DNA of 64,000 bases, taken from NCBI GenBank assembly GCA_035573855.1, contig DATLZU010000062.1, positions 62,001-126,000 of the forward strand. Reading direction: 5' to 3'. The DNA comes from DATLZU01 sp035573855 (GTDB lineage Bacteria > Nitrospirota > Nitrospiria > Nitrospirales > Nitrospiraceae). The notes beneath the pieces were generated by a model. It did not search any database. It was given only the letters and a program-made list of their open reading frames with translations, and was not told where the DNA came from. Shown here one piece after another: positions 42,549-49,914 of the stretch (position 1 is the stretch's first letter; each line of letters starts with the position of its first letter). The position numbers and the translations under genes are program-made.

Positions 42549-43484
42549 ATGTTTTTCCGGCCTGTTCCGCTTGCGGCGTGGACGATCGCGGCGTTCGGCG
42601 CCTATTTCTCCGGCGTGTTAACGCTCCCGGTCGCATTTGCCGCGGCGCCAGTCGATGTCGTCGTCACGATTCCGGTCCTCAAGGACCTGACCGAACACGT
42701 CGGCGGTCCCCATGTGCGCGTGGTGTCGTTGTTGTCGGGCTACGAAAACGAACACACCTACTCCCCCAAGCCCAGCGATCTCATAGCGGTTCGCAAAGCC
42801 CAGATCCTGTTCGAGGTGGGATTGGGGTTGGAAGTCTGGGTCTCGTCGCTGGTGAAGAACGCGGGCAATCCGAACCTGTTGGTCGTGACCACGTCGCGGG
42901 GGATCGGGTTGATCCGCGATCATCAGCCGCACGATGAAGCGGCGAAGACTGGACAGAACGCCTCTCCGGTTGGGAATCCCCACGTATGGCTGGACCCGGA
43001 AAACGCCTCGATCATGCTGCGGCATGTGACCGAAGCCTTGAGCACGGTCGATCCGGAACATGCAGCCGAGTATCGGCAGAATCAGGCCACCTACTTGCGC
43101 AGGCTTGATGCGCTGCGGGCCGAACTATTGGAACGCCTTCGGCGCGTTCCTGACCGCCGGGTCGTGGTCCACCATCCGGCGTGGCCGTATTTTGCCAGAC
43201 GGTTCGGTATTCAGGTCGTCGGCACGATCCTCAATCAGCCTGGAACCGAGCCCTCGGCCCACCATCTCCAGAGCCTCATTGACCAAATTAAGAAGGAGCG
43301 CATCAAGGTCATCGTCTCGGAGGCGCAGTTGAATCCTAAGATTCCCGAGGTCCTGGCCAGGGAAACCGGGGCGCGTGTCGTCGTCTTGACAACTCTCCCC
43401 GGCGCCATCGCGGGCACGGAGACCTACCTCGACATGCTTCGTTATAATGTGCTCCAATTGGCCAGTGCGCTGGAGAGGCCATAG
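42549..43484 (+). CDS. Metal ABC transporter substrate-binding protein (ZnuA/TroA family)
   Basis: Periplasmic zinc or manganese binding protein. From the ATG at 42549 it has a signal peptide (PLAAWTIAAFGAYFSGVLTLPVAFAAA) and 311 residues; an ATG at 42504 is an alternative start. The metal ligands of the cluster A-I fold are visible: His in NEHTYSPKPSDL, His in NPHVWLDPENA, His in VVHHPAWPYFARRFG, and an acidic residue in AGTETYLDML. There is no long His-rich loop, only HQPHDE, so zinc versus manganese is undecided. ATPase and permease genes follow. Confidence 0.9.
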   Translation: MFFRPVPLAAWTIAAFGAYFSGVLTLPVAFAAAPVDVVVTIPVLKDLTEHVGGPHVRVVSLLSGYENEHTYSPKPSDLIAVRKAQILFEVGLGLEVWVSSLVKNAGNPNLLVVTTSRGIGLIRDHQPHDEAAKTGQNASPVGNPHVWLDPENASIMLRHVTEALSTVDPEHAAEYRQNQATYLRRLDALRAELLERLRRVPDRRVVVHHPAWPYFARRFGIQVVGTILNQPGTEPSAHHLQSLIDQIKKERIKVIVSEAQLNPKIPEVLARETGARVVVLTTLPGAIAGTETYLDMLRYNVLQLASALERP

Positions 43485-43572
43485 CGTAAGCGCACGGAGT
43501 GTCCCCGAGCGACCGAGACCACAAGGGATCCGGGACATCGGATATGGTCTGACGCACAGGTCGTGTGACGTC

Positions 43573-44358
43573 GTGGGTACCGACCGCCTTATCATCCGCT
43601 TCGATCACGCCACATTCGGGTTCCCCGGGGTGATCGCCCTCCAGGACATTTCTCTGGACATCGCGGAGGGCGAATTCGTCGGGGTGATCGGCCCGAATGG
43701 ATCGGGAAAAACCACGCTCTGCCGGGCCGTCTTGGGGCTCCTGCGTCCCCTGGAAGGCCGTCTGCAAATTTTCGATTGCGCCTGCGAGGAACTGCGTTGT
43801 CACCATCGGGCCCGCATCGGCTATCTCCCACAGAAGGGAATGATCGACCGGAACTTTCCGGTCACGGTGCTGGAAGCGGTGATGATGGGCCGGTATGGCG
43901 CGTTGGGGCTCTTCAAGCGACCCTCCCGACGAGACCGGGAAATCGCTCTGGAAGCCCTTGCGCACGTGGGGATGGAACAGCATCGCGACACGGCTCTGGG
44001 ACACTTGTCTGGCGGGCAGCAACAACGGGTCTTCATCGCGCGGGCCCTGGCTCAACAGCCGAGGGTCCTCTTACTCGATGAGCCGACTACCGGGCTGGAC
44101 ATTACAACCCAACACAACGTCGTGGAATTGGTGCAGCAGCTCCATCGGGAGCTCAGATTGACGGTTCTGCTCATCACGCATGACATTAACATGATCCGCT
44201 CGCGGGTGGACCGGCTCGTGCTGCTCAAAACCCGTCTGTTCGCCGCTGGCCCGCCGCAGGATGTGCTGAAGCCGGACATCCTTCGCCAGGTGTACGGCAA
44301 AGACCTGGTCATCACCGACCGCGATATGGTGATTGTCGAAGACTACCATCATCATTAG
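43573..44358 (+). CDS. Metal ABC transporter ATP-binding protein
   Basis: ATPase of the metal transporter: Walker A GPNGSGKTT, Q-loop YLPQKGMIDRNFPVTVLEAVMMG, signature LSGGQQQRVFIARAL, Walker B LLLDEPTTGLD and the switch His in THDINMI. A GTG at 43573 gives 261 residues and a proper fold start (LIIRFDHATFGFPG); an earlier start would overlap the substrate-binding gene. The C-terminus ends with a His-rich tail. Part of a three-gene metal uptake operon. Confidence 0.92.
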   Translation: MGTDRLIIRFDHATFGFPGVIALQDISLDIAEGEFVGVIGPNGSGKTTLCRAVLGLLRPLEGRLQIFDCACEELRCHHRARIGYLPQKGMIDRNFPVTVLEAVMMGRYGALGLFKRPSRRDREIALEALAHVGMEQHRDTALGHLSGGQQQRVFIARALAQQPRVLLLDEPTTGLDITTQHNVVELVQQLHRELRLTVLLITHDINMIRSRVDRLVLLKTRLFAAGPPQDVLKPDILRQVYGKDLVITDRDMVIVEDYHHH

Positions 44359-44424
44359 CGATCAGCGGTCAGTCTTCAAAGAAAGCCGATAGTCGACGGC
44401 TGAGAACTGACCGCTCACCGTCAT

Positions 44425-45261
44425 ATGCTCGAGATGCTCACCTATGACTTCATGCAACGTTCGCTGCTGGCGGCGGCGTTGGTGGGGGTGCTGTGCTCCG
44501 CCATCGGCGTGTTTGTCGTCTTGCGCGGGTTGGCCTTCGCCGGGGCGGGGACGGCGCACGCCGCCTTCGCCGGCGTGGCACTGGCCTATCTGAAGGGTTG
44601 GCCGCCGCTGGTGCTGGCAATCATGTTCGGCCTGGCGACAGTCTGGATCACCGGCCTTATCGAAGAAAAGGGCCGGATGAAGCTGGATGTCTCGATCGGA
44701 ATCTTGTACACAACCACGATGGCCCTGGCCATTTTGTTCATAGGCCTGATGAAGGCCTATAACCCAGAGGTTTATGGCTATCTCTTCGGCAGCGTGCTCT
44801 CCGTGACACCGGACGAGTTGCAGGTGATCTCGGGGCTAAGCCTGTTGGTACTGGGAACGATTTTCCTGTTTTCGAAGGAACTGTACTTTATCGCGTTCGA
44901 CCAGGACATGGCGGAAGCCTCGGGGGTGCCAGCCAGGCGGATATTCTTTCTGTTGTTGACGCTGGTCGCGCTGACGGTGGTCGTGTCGCTCAAGACGGTC
45001 GGCGCCGTCCTGGTGTTCGCGATGATCCTCATTCCAGCATCGACCGCCTATCAGCTCACGCACAGCCTGACACATCTGACGCTCTACGCGGTCGTGATCG
45101 GCGTTCTGTCCGCAGTGGGTGGCGTTGTGCTGTCGTTCCTGTGGGATGTGCCGTCCGGACCGGCGATCGTGCTGTTGGCGACGGCGGTGTTTTTTCTGGC
45201 TGTCCTCTTTTCTCCCAAGCGGCTCCGCCGGGTCCACGCGGCATCGTCGTCGCGGCGGTGA
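44425..45261 (+). CDS. Metal ABC transporter permease (ABC-3 family)
   Basis: 278-residue integral membrane protein with about eight helices: MLTYDFMQRSLLAAALVGVLCSAIGVFVVLRGLAFAG, AHAAFAGVALAYLKG, MALAILFIGLM, TVVVSLKTVGAVLVFAMILIPASTAYQL. This is the ABC-3/ZnuB-TroC pattern, including the conserved GxxxxHxAFxGVALAY-like segment. It lies 66 bp after the ATPase. The C-terminus is basic and cytoplasmic. Confidence 0.92.
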   Translation: MLEMLTYDFMQRSLLAAALVGVLCSAIGVFVVLRGLAFAGAGTAHAAFAGVALAYLKGWPPLVLAIMFGLATVWITGLIEEKGRMKLDVSIGILYTTTMALAILFIGLMKAYNPEVYGYLFGSVLSVTPDELQVISGLSLLVLGTIFLFSKELYFIAFDQDMAEASGVPARRIFFLLLTLVALTVVVSLKTVGAVLVFAMILIPASTAYQLTHSLTHLTLYAVVIGVLSAVGGVVLSFLWDVPSGPAIVLLATAVFFLAVLFSPKRLRRVHAASSSRR

Positions 45262-45314
45262 CTGTGCCGTCGCAGGAAGAGGAGGTTGCCTTGATCCTCG
45301 ACGCCCCCTCCGCT

Positions 45315-45333
45315 ACAGTGCACGCTACACTGT
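45315..45333. promoter_or_regulatory. Palindrome upstream of the outer membrane protein gene
   Basis: ACAGTG-N7-CACTGT, a perfect 6-bp inverted repeat 32 bp before the ATG at 45366. It could be an operator or part of a weak terminator of the transporter operon; no T run follows. Confidence 0.3.
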
Positions 45334-45365
45334 CTTCCCGATTTCACTGAACCAGGAGAACGTAT

Positions 45366-46010
45366 ATGGGTGCAACACGGGCGGTTCAACGGTGGTGCGG
45401 GCTGTTCTGCCTCTGCGTCCTCGTCGGCGTCACCTCGCCTTTCGCGACCGAAGCGCAGGGGTCGTGGAAATGGACGGACGGTGGGACGGAGCCGGGAACG
45501 TTCATGTTCGGATTCCGTGCGGGGTTTTCCGTGCTGACTCAAGAACTGAGGGCCAACACGGACACCGATGTGGGCTCGGTCGTCAACCTGCAAGGGATGT
45601 ACAGCCTGAACAAGTGGTTATTGGCCGGCCTGACCCTTGAGTGGGAACGACGCGCGGTGGATTTTGAAAGACCGTCGGGTGCCTTCGGCCATCTGGACAC
45701 CGTCTCGGTCATACCGACGGTCGAACTCCGGCCGACACGATATGGGCCGATCGCTCCGTATGTCTCGATGGGATTCGGCGTCAATGTCAATTCGTTTGGC
45801 GAAGACGTCGTCACCCGCGTGTCACCGAGCAATACGTTTGCATGGCGACTGGCTTGGGGCGGGGATTACTTTGTGACGTCAAAAATCGCACTCAACACCG
45901 AAATGGCTTACAAACGGAACGACGGCCACGTGACCATCGATGGAAGACGGTCTGGCGATTGGAACGCTTCGTCCTTCAATTTCCTATTCGGAATCCGCGC
46001 CCTCTTCTGA
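45366..46010 (+). CDS. Outer membrane beta-barrel protein
   Basis: 214 residues starting after AGGAGAACGTAT. A signal peptide (WCGLFCLCVLVGVTSPFATEAQ) precedes alternating strands such as FMFGFRAGFSVLTQELRA, LLAGLTLEWERRAVDF, VSVIPTVELRP and IAPYVSMGFGVNVNSF. The C-terminal strand ends in Phe (FNFLFGIRALF), as expected for insertion by the Bam complex. It resembles small eight-stranded OmpA/OmpW-type barrels. Function unknown; it follows the metal transporter genes and may not be related. Confidence 0.82.
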   Translation: MGATRAVQRWCGLFCLCVLVGVTSPFATEAQGSWKWTDGGTEPGTFMFGFRAGFSVLTQELRANTDTDVGSVVNLQGMYSLNKWLLAGLTLEWERRAVDFERPSGAFGHLDTVSVIPTVELRPTRYGPIAPYVSMGFGVNVNSFGEDVVTRVSPSNTFAWRLAWGGDYFVTSKIALNTEMAYKRNDGHVTIDGRRSGDWNASSFNFLFGIRALF

Positions 46011-46029
46011 AGTATCGTGATCCTCAGCT

Positions 46030-46066
46030 CCGCATGCTCTACGGCGAGCCGCAGCCCTGCATGCGG
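46030..46066. terminator. Possible bidirectional terminator
   Basis: CCGCATGC and GCATGCGG form an 8-bp stem across a GC-rich 21-nt loop, between the convergent barrel and GNAT genes. No strong T run, so weak. Confidence 0.3.
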
Positions 46067-46069
46067 CTG

Positions 46070-46501
46070 TTATTCCAATCTCGCGTGGCAGGTTCTGGCC
46101 CAAACCATGCCGGTCTGCTCTTTGGAGCTGAAACCCAGTTTTTCATAGAAGCTCTGTTTGTCCCGGGTGCACAGCCAGAACAGCTCGACGCGTTTAAGGT
46201 CCGGATGGTGCAAAATCCGTTGCATAATCTTGGTTCCGATGTCCTGCCCCTGATACTCTTTGTCCACGATGATGTCCCAGATCGAGGCGCGATACACGTA
46301 ATCGGTCAGCACGCGTCCGAACCCGACCAACCGCGGACCGTCCCAGGCCGACACGACGAGATCGGTGTGCGCCAGCATGATGCGGACGTCGTCGGCCGTC
46401 CGCCCGTTGGCCCAGGGAGCTTGCCGATAGAGGTTGACGAGCTGGTCGGGGTCGATATCTTTCCGGTCGGAAAACGTGATCAGAGGCTTGAGCATCGTCA
46501 A
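46070..46501 (-). CDS. GNAT family N-acetyltransferase
   Basis: 143 residues with the GNAT acetyl-CoA motif: LVGFGRVLTDYVYRASIWDIIVDKEYQGQDIGTKIMQRIL (motif A, Q-x-x-G-x-G/A-like QGQDIGT), then VELFWLCTRDKQSFYEKLGF (motif B). The family acetylates amines on small molecules or proteins; the substrate cannot be inferred. It is convergent with the barrel gene and divergent from the zinc-ribbon gene, with nothing obvious tying it to neighbours. Confidence 0.88.
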   Translation of the reverse strand: MTMLKPLITFSDRKDIDPDQLVNLYRQAPWANGRTADDVRIMLAHTDLVVSAWDGPRLVGFGRVLTDYVYRASIWDIIVDKEYQGQDIGTKIMQRILHHPDLKRVELFWLCTRDKQSFYEKLGFSSKEQTGMVWARTCHARLE

Positions 46502-46569
46502 CGGCTTGTATTAGATTGTTGCCCGTTTCACGAGGTCGATTTCAGCAGATGTCCAAAGGGTCATGACGT

Positions 46570-46749
46570 ATGGGTACGCAGGTTCGTTCGTGTCCCAAGT
46601 GCTTTCGGCTCATGTGGATTAAAGAAGAGCAGTTTGAATACCTCGACGAAAGAACCTTTCGGGTGAAATGCCCCCACTGCCAGCAGATGGTCCGCTTCAC
46701 GTTCGTCACGCACGGAGCGACAGCCTCCGGACCCAAAATGGGTCATTGA
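46570..46749 (+). CDS. 59-residue zinc-ribbon protein
   Basis: An ATG at 46570 opens a short frame with two CxxC pairs: SCPKCFRLMW and KCPHCQQMVRF, separated by 24 residues, followed by a short tail and TGA. The spacing fits a single zinc ribbon as in small zinc-finger regulators or ribosome-associated proteins. The ribosome-binding site is modest (AAAGGGTC). Coding use and intact Cys pairs argue that it is real. Function unknown. Confidence 0.65.
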   Translation: MGTQVRSCPKCFRLMWIKEEQFEYLDERTFRVKCPHCQQMVRFTFVTHGATASGPKMGH

Positions 46750-46760
46750 CCGCCGTCACG

Positions 46761-46787
46761 ATTCAGAATTCCAAAAGAATTCTGAAT
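46761..46787. terminator. AT-rich perfect hairpin after the zinc-ribbon gene
   Basis: ATTCAGAATTC and GAATTCTGAAT form an 11-bp perfect stem around CAAAA, 12 bp after the stop. The stem is AT-rich and no T run follows on the plus strand, so it may be a processing or termination signal, or an operator. Confidence 0.35.
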
Positions 46788-46833
46788 TAACGGTGCTCCG
46801 GAGTTCGTCATTCCACATTTCGTCATGGCCCGT

Positions 46834-47256
46834 TCATAAGCCGCGTCCCGCTCCCTCCAGCTCAGGTTTGCCGCCCGGTAGAATCTTGTGCAATGCCGCC
46901 CGATATTCGCCCATCCGCTTCTCATCGCCAGGACTGGCCAGAATTTCCTTATCCCGCTGCATTTGCTCCAGATGATCCAGCACAGCCAGCAGGGGCTGGA
47001 TCGAACTGAGCAATTTGCCCCCCTCAAAGGCTTCCAGTGATTCGATAAACAGATCGTTCAGCCGTTTGTAGATCGAGGTACCGCTTTGAGCGCGAAACCG
47101 ATACACCGTTTTCTCGAAGGCCTCGATCGCTTCCTCCTTCGGTTTGATACCGCCGGGGACGACTGACATTGGCACGACCACGGGTAACTTGGCCGCATAG
47201 GCTTTGAGCTGGGAGACAAGGCTGCCGACCGTATCGAGGACATCGCTGGTTTCCAC
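46834..47256 (-). CDS. Conserved hypothetical protein, helical
   Basis: 140 residues, start METSDVLDTVGSLVSQLKAYAAKLP. It is mostly amphipathic helix, with KEEAIEAFEKTVYRFRAQSGTSIYKRLNDLFIESLEAF as the most striking part and a Gly-rich C-terminal tail. No signal peptide, membrane segment or known catalytic motif. It lies 51 bp downstream of rluD on the same strand and may share its transcript. I do not recognise the family. Confidence 0.65.
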   Translation of the reverse strand: METSDVLDTVGSLVSQLKAYAAKLPVVVPMSVVPGGIKPKEEAIEAFEKTVYRFRAQSGTSIYKRLNDLFIESLEAFEGGKLLSSIQPLLAVLDHLEQMQRDKEILASPGDEKRMGEYRAALHKILPGGKPELEGAGRGL

Positions 47257-47307
47257 CGCGGCACTCCTTGGGAGGCAGCAGTCTGATACGCTCGCTGCCG
47301 CAATCTG

Positions 47308-48309
47308 TCAAGTTTCCGTTGTCGGTCGCACATGCTGCGGCGATCGGGCGACCTGCCACAGCGCCTGCTGGACAGCCTCCATGTCGGGCGGCCATAGAAC
47401 CGAGAATTCCTGATAAACGCCGGTCCCGGGATGGCTGAACCCCAACGTGCGCGCGTGCAACATCACACGCGGAATGGCCAAGTCGTCCGACAACATCCGG
47501 ACCTTCCGCCCGCCGTAGGTCTGATCTCCCAGCACCGGATGGCCGATCGAGGCCAGATGGACCCGGATCTGGTGCGTACGGCCGGTACGGGGGACAAGGC
47601 TGAGGTGCGCGGCAATATGGCCGAATCGGTCAACCACGCGATACTCCGTGGCCGACGGCTTGGGCCGCGTGGTGCGGGATGAGAATTTCTTCCGCTCTTT
47701 CTCATCCCGCCCGATCGCCAGCTCGATGAGCCCGTGGGACTTCTTCGGAACGCCCCACACCAACGCCTCATAGACCCGTACGATCGTGTGATGTTTGAAC
47801 TGCCCCGCCAGGCTGCGATGTGCCTGGTCGGTCTTGGCGATGACCATGACGCCGGAGGTCTCCTTGTCCAAGCGGTGCACAAGCCCTGGCCGCTCTTTCC
47901 CGCCGATCGTGGAGATCGAGCCGCCTTGGGTTTCGAAATGATGCAGCAACGCGTTGACGAGCGTACCGCTCCAGTGACCGGGTGCAGGATGAACGACTAA
48001 CCCTGCCGGTTTATTGAGCACCAGAAGGTCGTCATCCTCATGAAGGATCGCAAGGGGAATGGGCTCTGGGTGCAAGGCCAGCGGTTCCGGACGAGGAATC
48101 TCCAGCGCGATCGTGTCGCCGGGCTTGATTTTGTGGCTGGGCTTGACCACCCGGCCATTGATGCGGATGCGACCGTCTTCGATCAATCGCTGAAGAGCGG
48201 ACCGAGAGAGAGCCGGGTCGCGGTTAGCGAGAAAGCGATCCAGGCGTTTCGGGGCTTCTCCGGCCGTGACGACGAGTTCGGTGGTTGTCAACGGGATCGC
48301 GGACGTCAT
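47308..48309 (-). CDS. rluD: Ribosomal large subunit pseudouridine synthase, RluD family
   Basis: 333 residues. An N-terminal S4 RNA-binding domain (KRLDRFLANRDPALSRSALQRLIEDGRIRINGR) precedes the catalytic domain with HPAPGHWSGTLVNALLHHF, GLVHRLDKETSGVMVIAKT (catalytic Asp in HRLDKxTSG), and GRTHQIRVHLASIGHPVLGDQTYGG. This is RluA/C/D family architecture; RluD (23S helix 69) is the closest by size and S4 domain. A role on other rRNA positions cannot be excluded. Confidence 0.9.
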   Translation of the reverse strand: MTSAIPLTTTELVVTAGEAPKRLDRFLANRDPALSRSALQRLIEDGRIRINGRVVKPSHKIKPGDTIALEIPRPEPLALHPEPIPLAILHEDDDLLVLNKPAGLVVHPAPGHWSGTLVNALLHHFETQGGSISTIGGKERPGLVHRLDKETSGVMVIAKTDQAHRSLAGQFKHHTIVRVYEALVWGVPKKSHGLIELAIGRDEKERKKFSSRTTRPKPSATEYRVVDRFGHIAAHLSLVPRTGRTHQIRVHLASIGHPVLGDQTYGGRKVRMLSDDLAIPRVMLHARTLGFSHPGTGVYQEFSVLWPPDMEAVQQALWQVARSPQHVRPTTET

Positions 48310-48570
48310 GTTCTCGACCTGCGGCCGATCGGATCAGTATCCCACTTTGCCAGATAGACGGTTCGGATACAAGTTCCCAGAGCCGCTATGCCGGGCACCT
48401 TTTGCACTACCACTCCTTCTCTCGAACAACACAAAGACAAGCCGACGGCACAATCCATTGCAAAGCGTTCAATCCGGGATTCGGTGGAATGACGCAAGAA
48501 GCAGGATACGAGAAGAGGAAAGAACAGAAGCCCTCAGAGGGGACGCAGATTCTCACTGGCACCGGAAGGC

Positions 48571-49182
48571 TTACCACGCTCGACCAAACCCTCGGAACCA
48601 CCTTTTGATCAGGTCGTCAAACTCGGCCTGCAACCACTCCGTTCTCGCGCATGAGGGACACGGAACATCGGACCGCAGTCTCGCCGCTCCACAAAAGAAA
48701 CACTCCGCCCATACGGCCGGCCGAGACTGGACCAGGCACGCTCCCGGCCCGAGCCTTCGCAAAAAGTCCTCGAGCATCAATGTCTCGAAGAGGCTCCAGG
48801 GCGAATGCAACTTCACTTCAGGATGACCGGAAGAGAAGCGTTCAGGGTATGGCGGTCGTGTGAGCGGTTCAGGCTCAGACCATGACACACGAGACCGTTG
48901 GCGAGGCATTCGGCCTATCACAGGGTTCAGTGTTTCAGGCCAGGTTGAGACCTGTTCCCGGCGGCGCCGAAGGTCGGCATCATATTTCCGGCGTTTGTCG
49001 GGATTGGAGAGGACTTCGTAAGCTTCCTGAATCTGCTGAAACTTCCTGGTTCCCTGATCGCCGACGTGGTCCGGATGGTGGCGCTTGGCCAAGCGACGGA
49101 ACGCCTCCTGCACCTCGTGCGGCTCAGCCGTACGAGACACCCCGAGGATCGCGTAGTAATCCTTCTCTTCCGAGGGATCCAT
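48571..49182 (-). CDS. J-domain protein with C-terminal zinc ribbon
   Basis: 203 residues from the ATG at 49182. Residues 6-72 form a J domain (KDYYAILGVSRTAEPHEVQEAFRRLAKRHHPDH) with the HPD tripeptide needed to stimulate DnaK. The middle is proline/arginine-rich. The C-terminus has a zinc ribbon, CFFC...CPSC, unlike the DnaJ zinc domain of four CxxCxGxG repeats. It is therefore a specialised type III J protein, not DnaJ itself. It lies 56 bp downstream of an Hsp20 gene on the same strand, suggesting a small stress operon. Confidence 0.85.
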   Translation of the reverse strand: MDPSEEKDYYAILGVSRTAEPHEVQEAFRRLAKRHHPDHVGDQGTRKFQQIQEAYEVLSNPDKRRKYDADLRRRREQVSTWPETLNPVIGRMPRQRSRVSWSEPEPLTRPPYPERFSSGHPEVKLHSPWSLFETLMLEDFLRRLGPGACLVQSRPAVWAECFFCGAARLRSDVPCPSCARTEWLQAEFDDLIKRWFRGFGRAW

Positions 49183-49238
49183 CCGGATTGGCCTCGCTCG
49201 GACTCCGACGATGATCAACGACCGGGCGTCGATCTTGG

Positions 49239-49700
49239 CTATTCGACCTTGACTTCGATCGACCTGGGCTTGGCTTTCTCCGTCTTCGGCAGATGCACGG
49301 TCAATATACCGTTCCTGTAGTTCGCTTTCACCCTGGTTTCATCCACGGAGTCCGGCACCGAGAAGCTCCGGAGAAAACTGCCTGACGCCCGCTCAAGGCG
49401 GTGAATGCGCGTTCCTTTCCCTTCCTTCATCGGTTCCCGTCGCCCGGAAATCGCCAAGACCCCGCCTTCTACAGACAGCTTCACGTCCTCCTTTTCTAGC
49501 CCGGGAAGCTCGGCAAGGATCTGAAATTCCGTGTCGGTCTCCACCACGTCTACCGCCGGAGCCCAGTCGGCCCGCGCCATCGTTTCCTGGCTACCAACCC
49601 GGGTGCCAGCACTTCCGCCCACCAGACGGTTGAGGCGGTCGGCCATATCTTCCAACTCGCGGAAAGTGTCCCGGACAAGCAAACTGCGCATCAGGTCCAT
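49239..49700 (-). CDS. Small heat shock protein Hsp20 (alpha-crystallin domain)
   Basis: 153 residues from the ATG at 49700, preceded by AGAGGAGGCTG. The alpha-crystallin domain runs from WAPAVDVVETDTEFQILAELPGLEKEDVKLSVEGGVLAISGRR to GSFLRSFSVPDSVDETRVKANYRNGILTVHLPK, including the conserved A-x-x-x-N-G-[IV]-L strand, with an IEV tail. ATP-independent chaperone that holds unfolding proteins. I looked for CIRCE and sigma32 elements in the 200 bp upstream and found no convincing match. Confidence 0.93.
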   Translation of the reverse strand: MDLMRSLLVRDTFRELEDMADRLNRLVGGSAGTRVGSQETMARADWAPAVDVVETDTEFQILAELPGLEKEDVKLSVEGGVLAISGRREPMKEGKGTRIHRLERASGSFLRSFSVPDSVDETRVKANYRNGILTVHLPKTEKAKPRSIEVKVE

Positions 49701-49914
49701 AGGGCAGCCTCCTCTCGTTAAGGGTAGTTGAAGCCCTCCCAGCACTTGCCGCTATCTGGAGTGAAACGGGGAAATTGATTGCTAGCTAATAACTGAGAGG
49801 GTCTTCGTCAAGGGGAGGACAGACCAGCTTTTACGGCGCGAGGATGAGGGCACTTTTGTTCCACAACCCACAAGCCATGGCCGGAGCAGGCCGCCTCGAT
49901 GCGGTTCTGGCACC

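Noticed and set aside
49701..49914. CIRCE or sigma32 heat-shock element upstream of Hsp20
   Set aside because: No TTAGCACTC-type dyad. A CCCCGTTT resembling a sigma32 -10 has no -35 at proper spacing.
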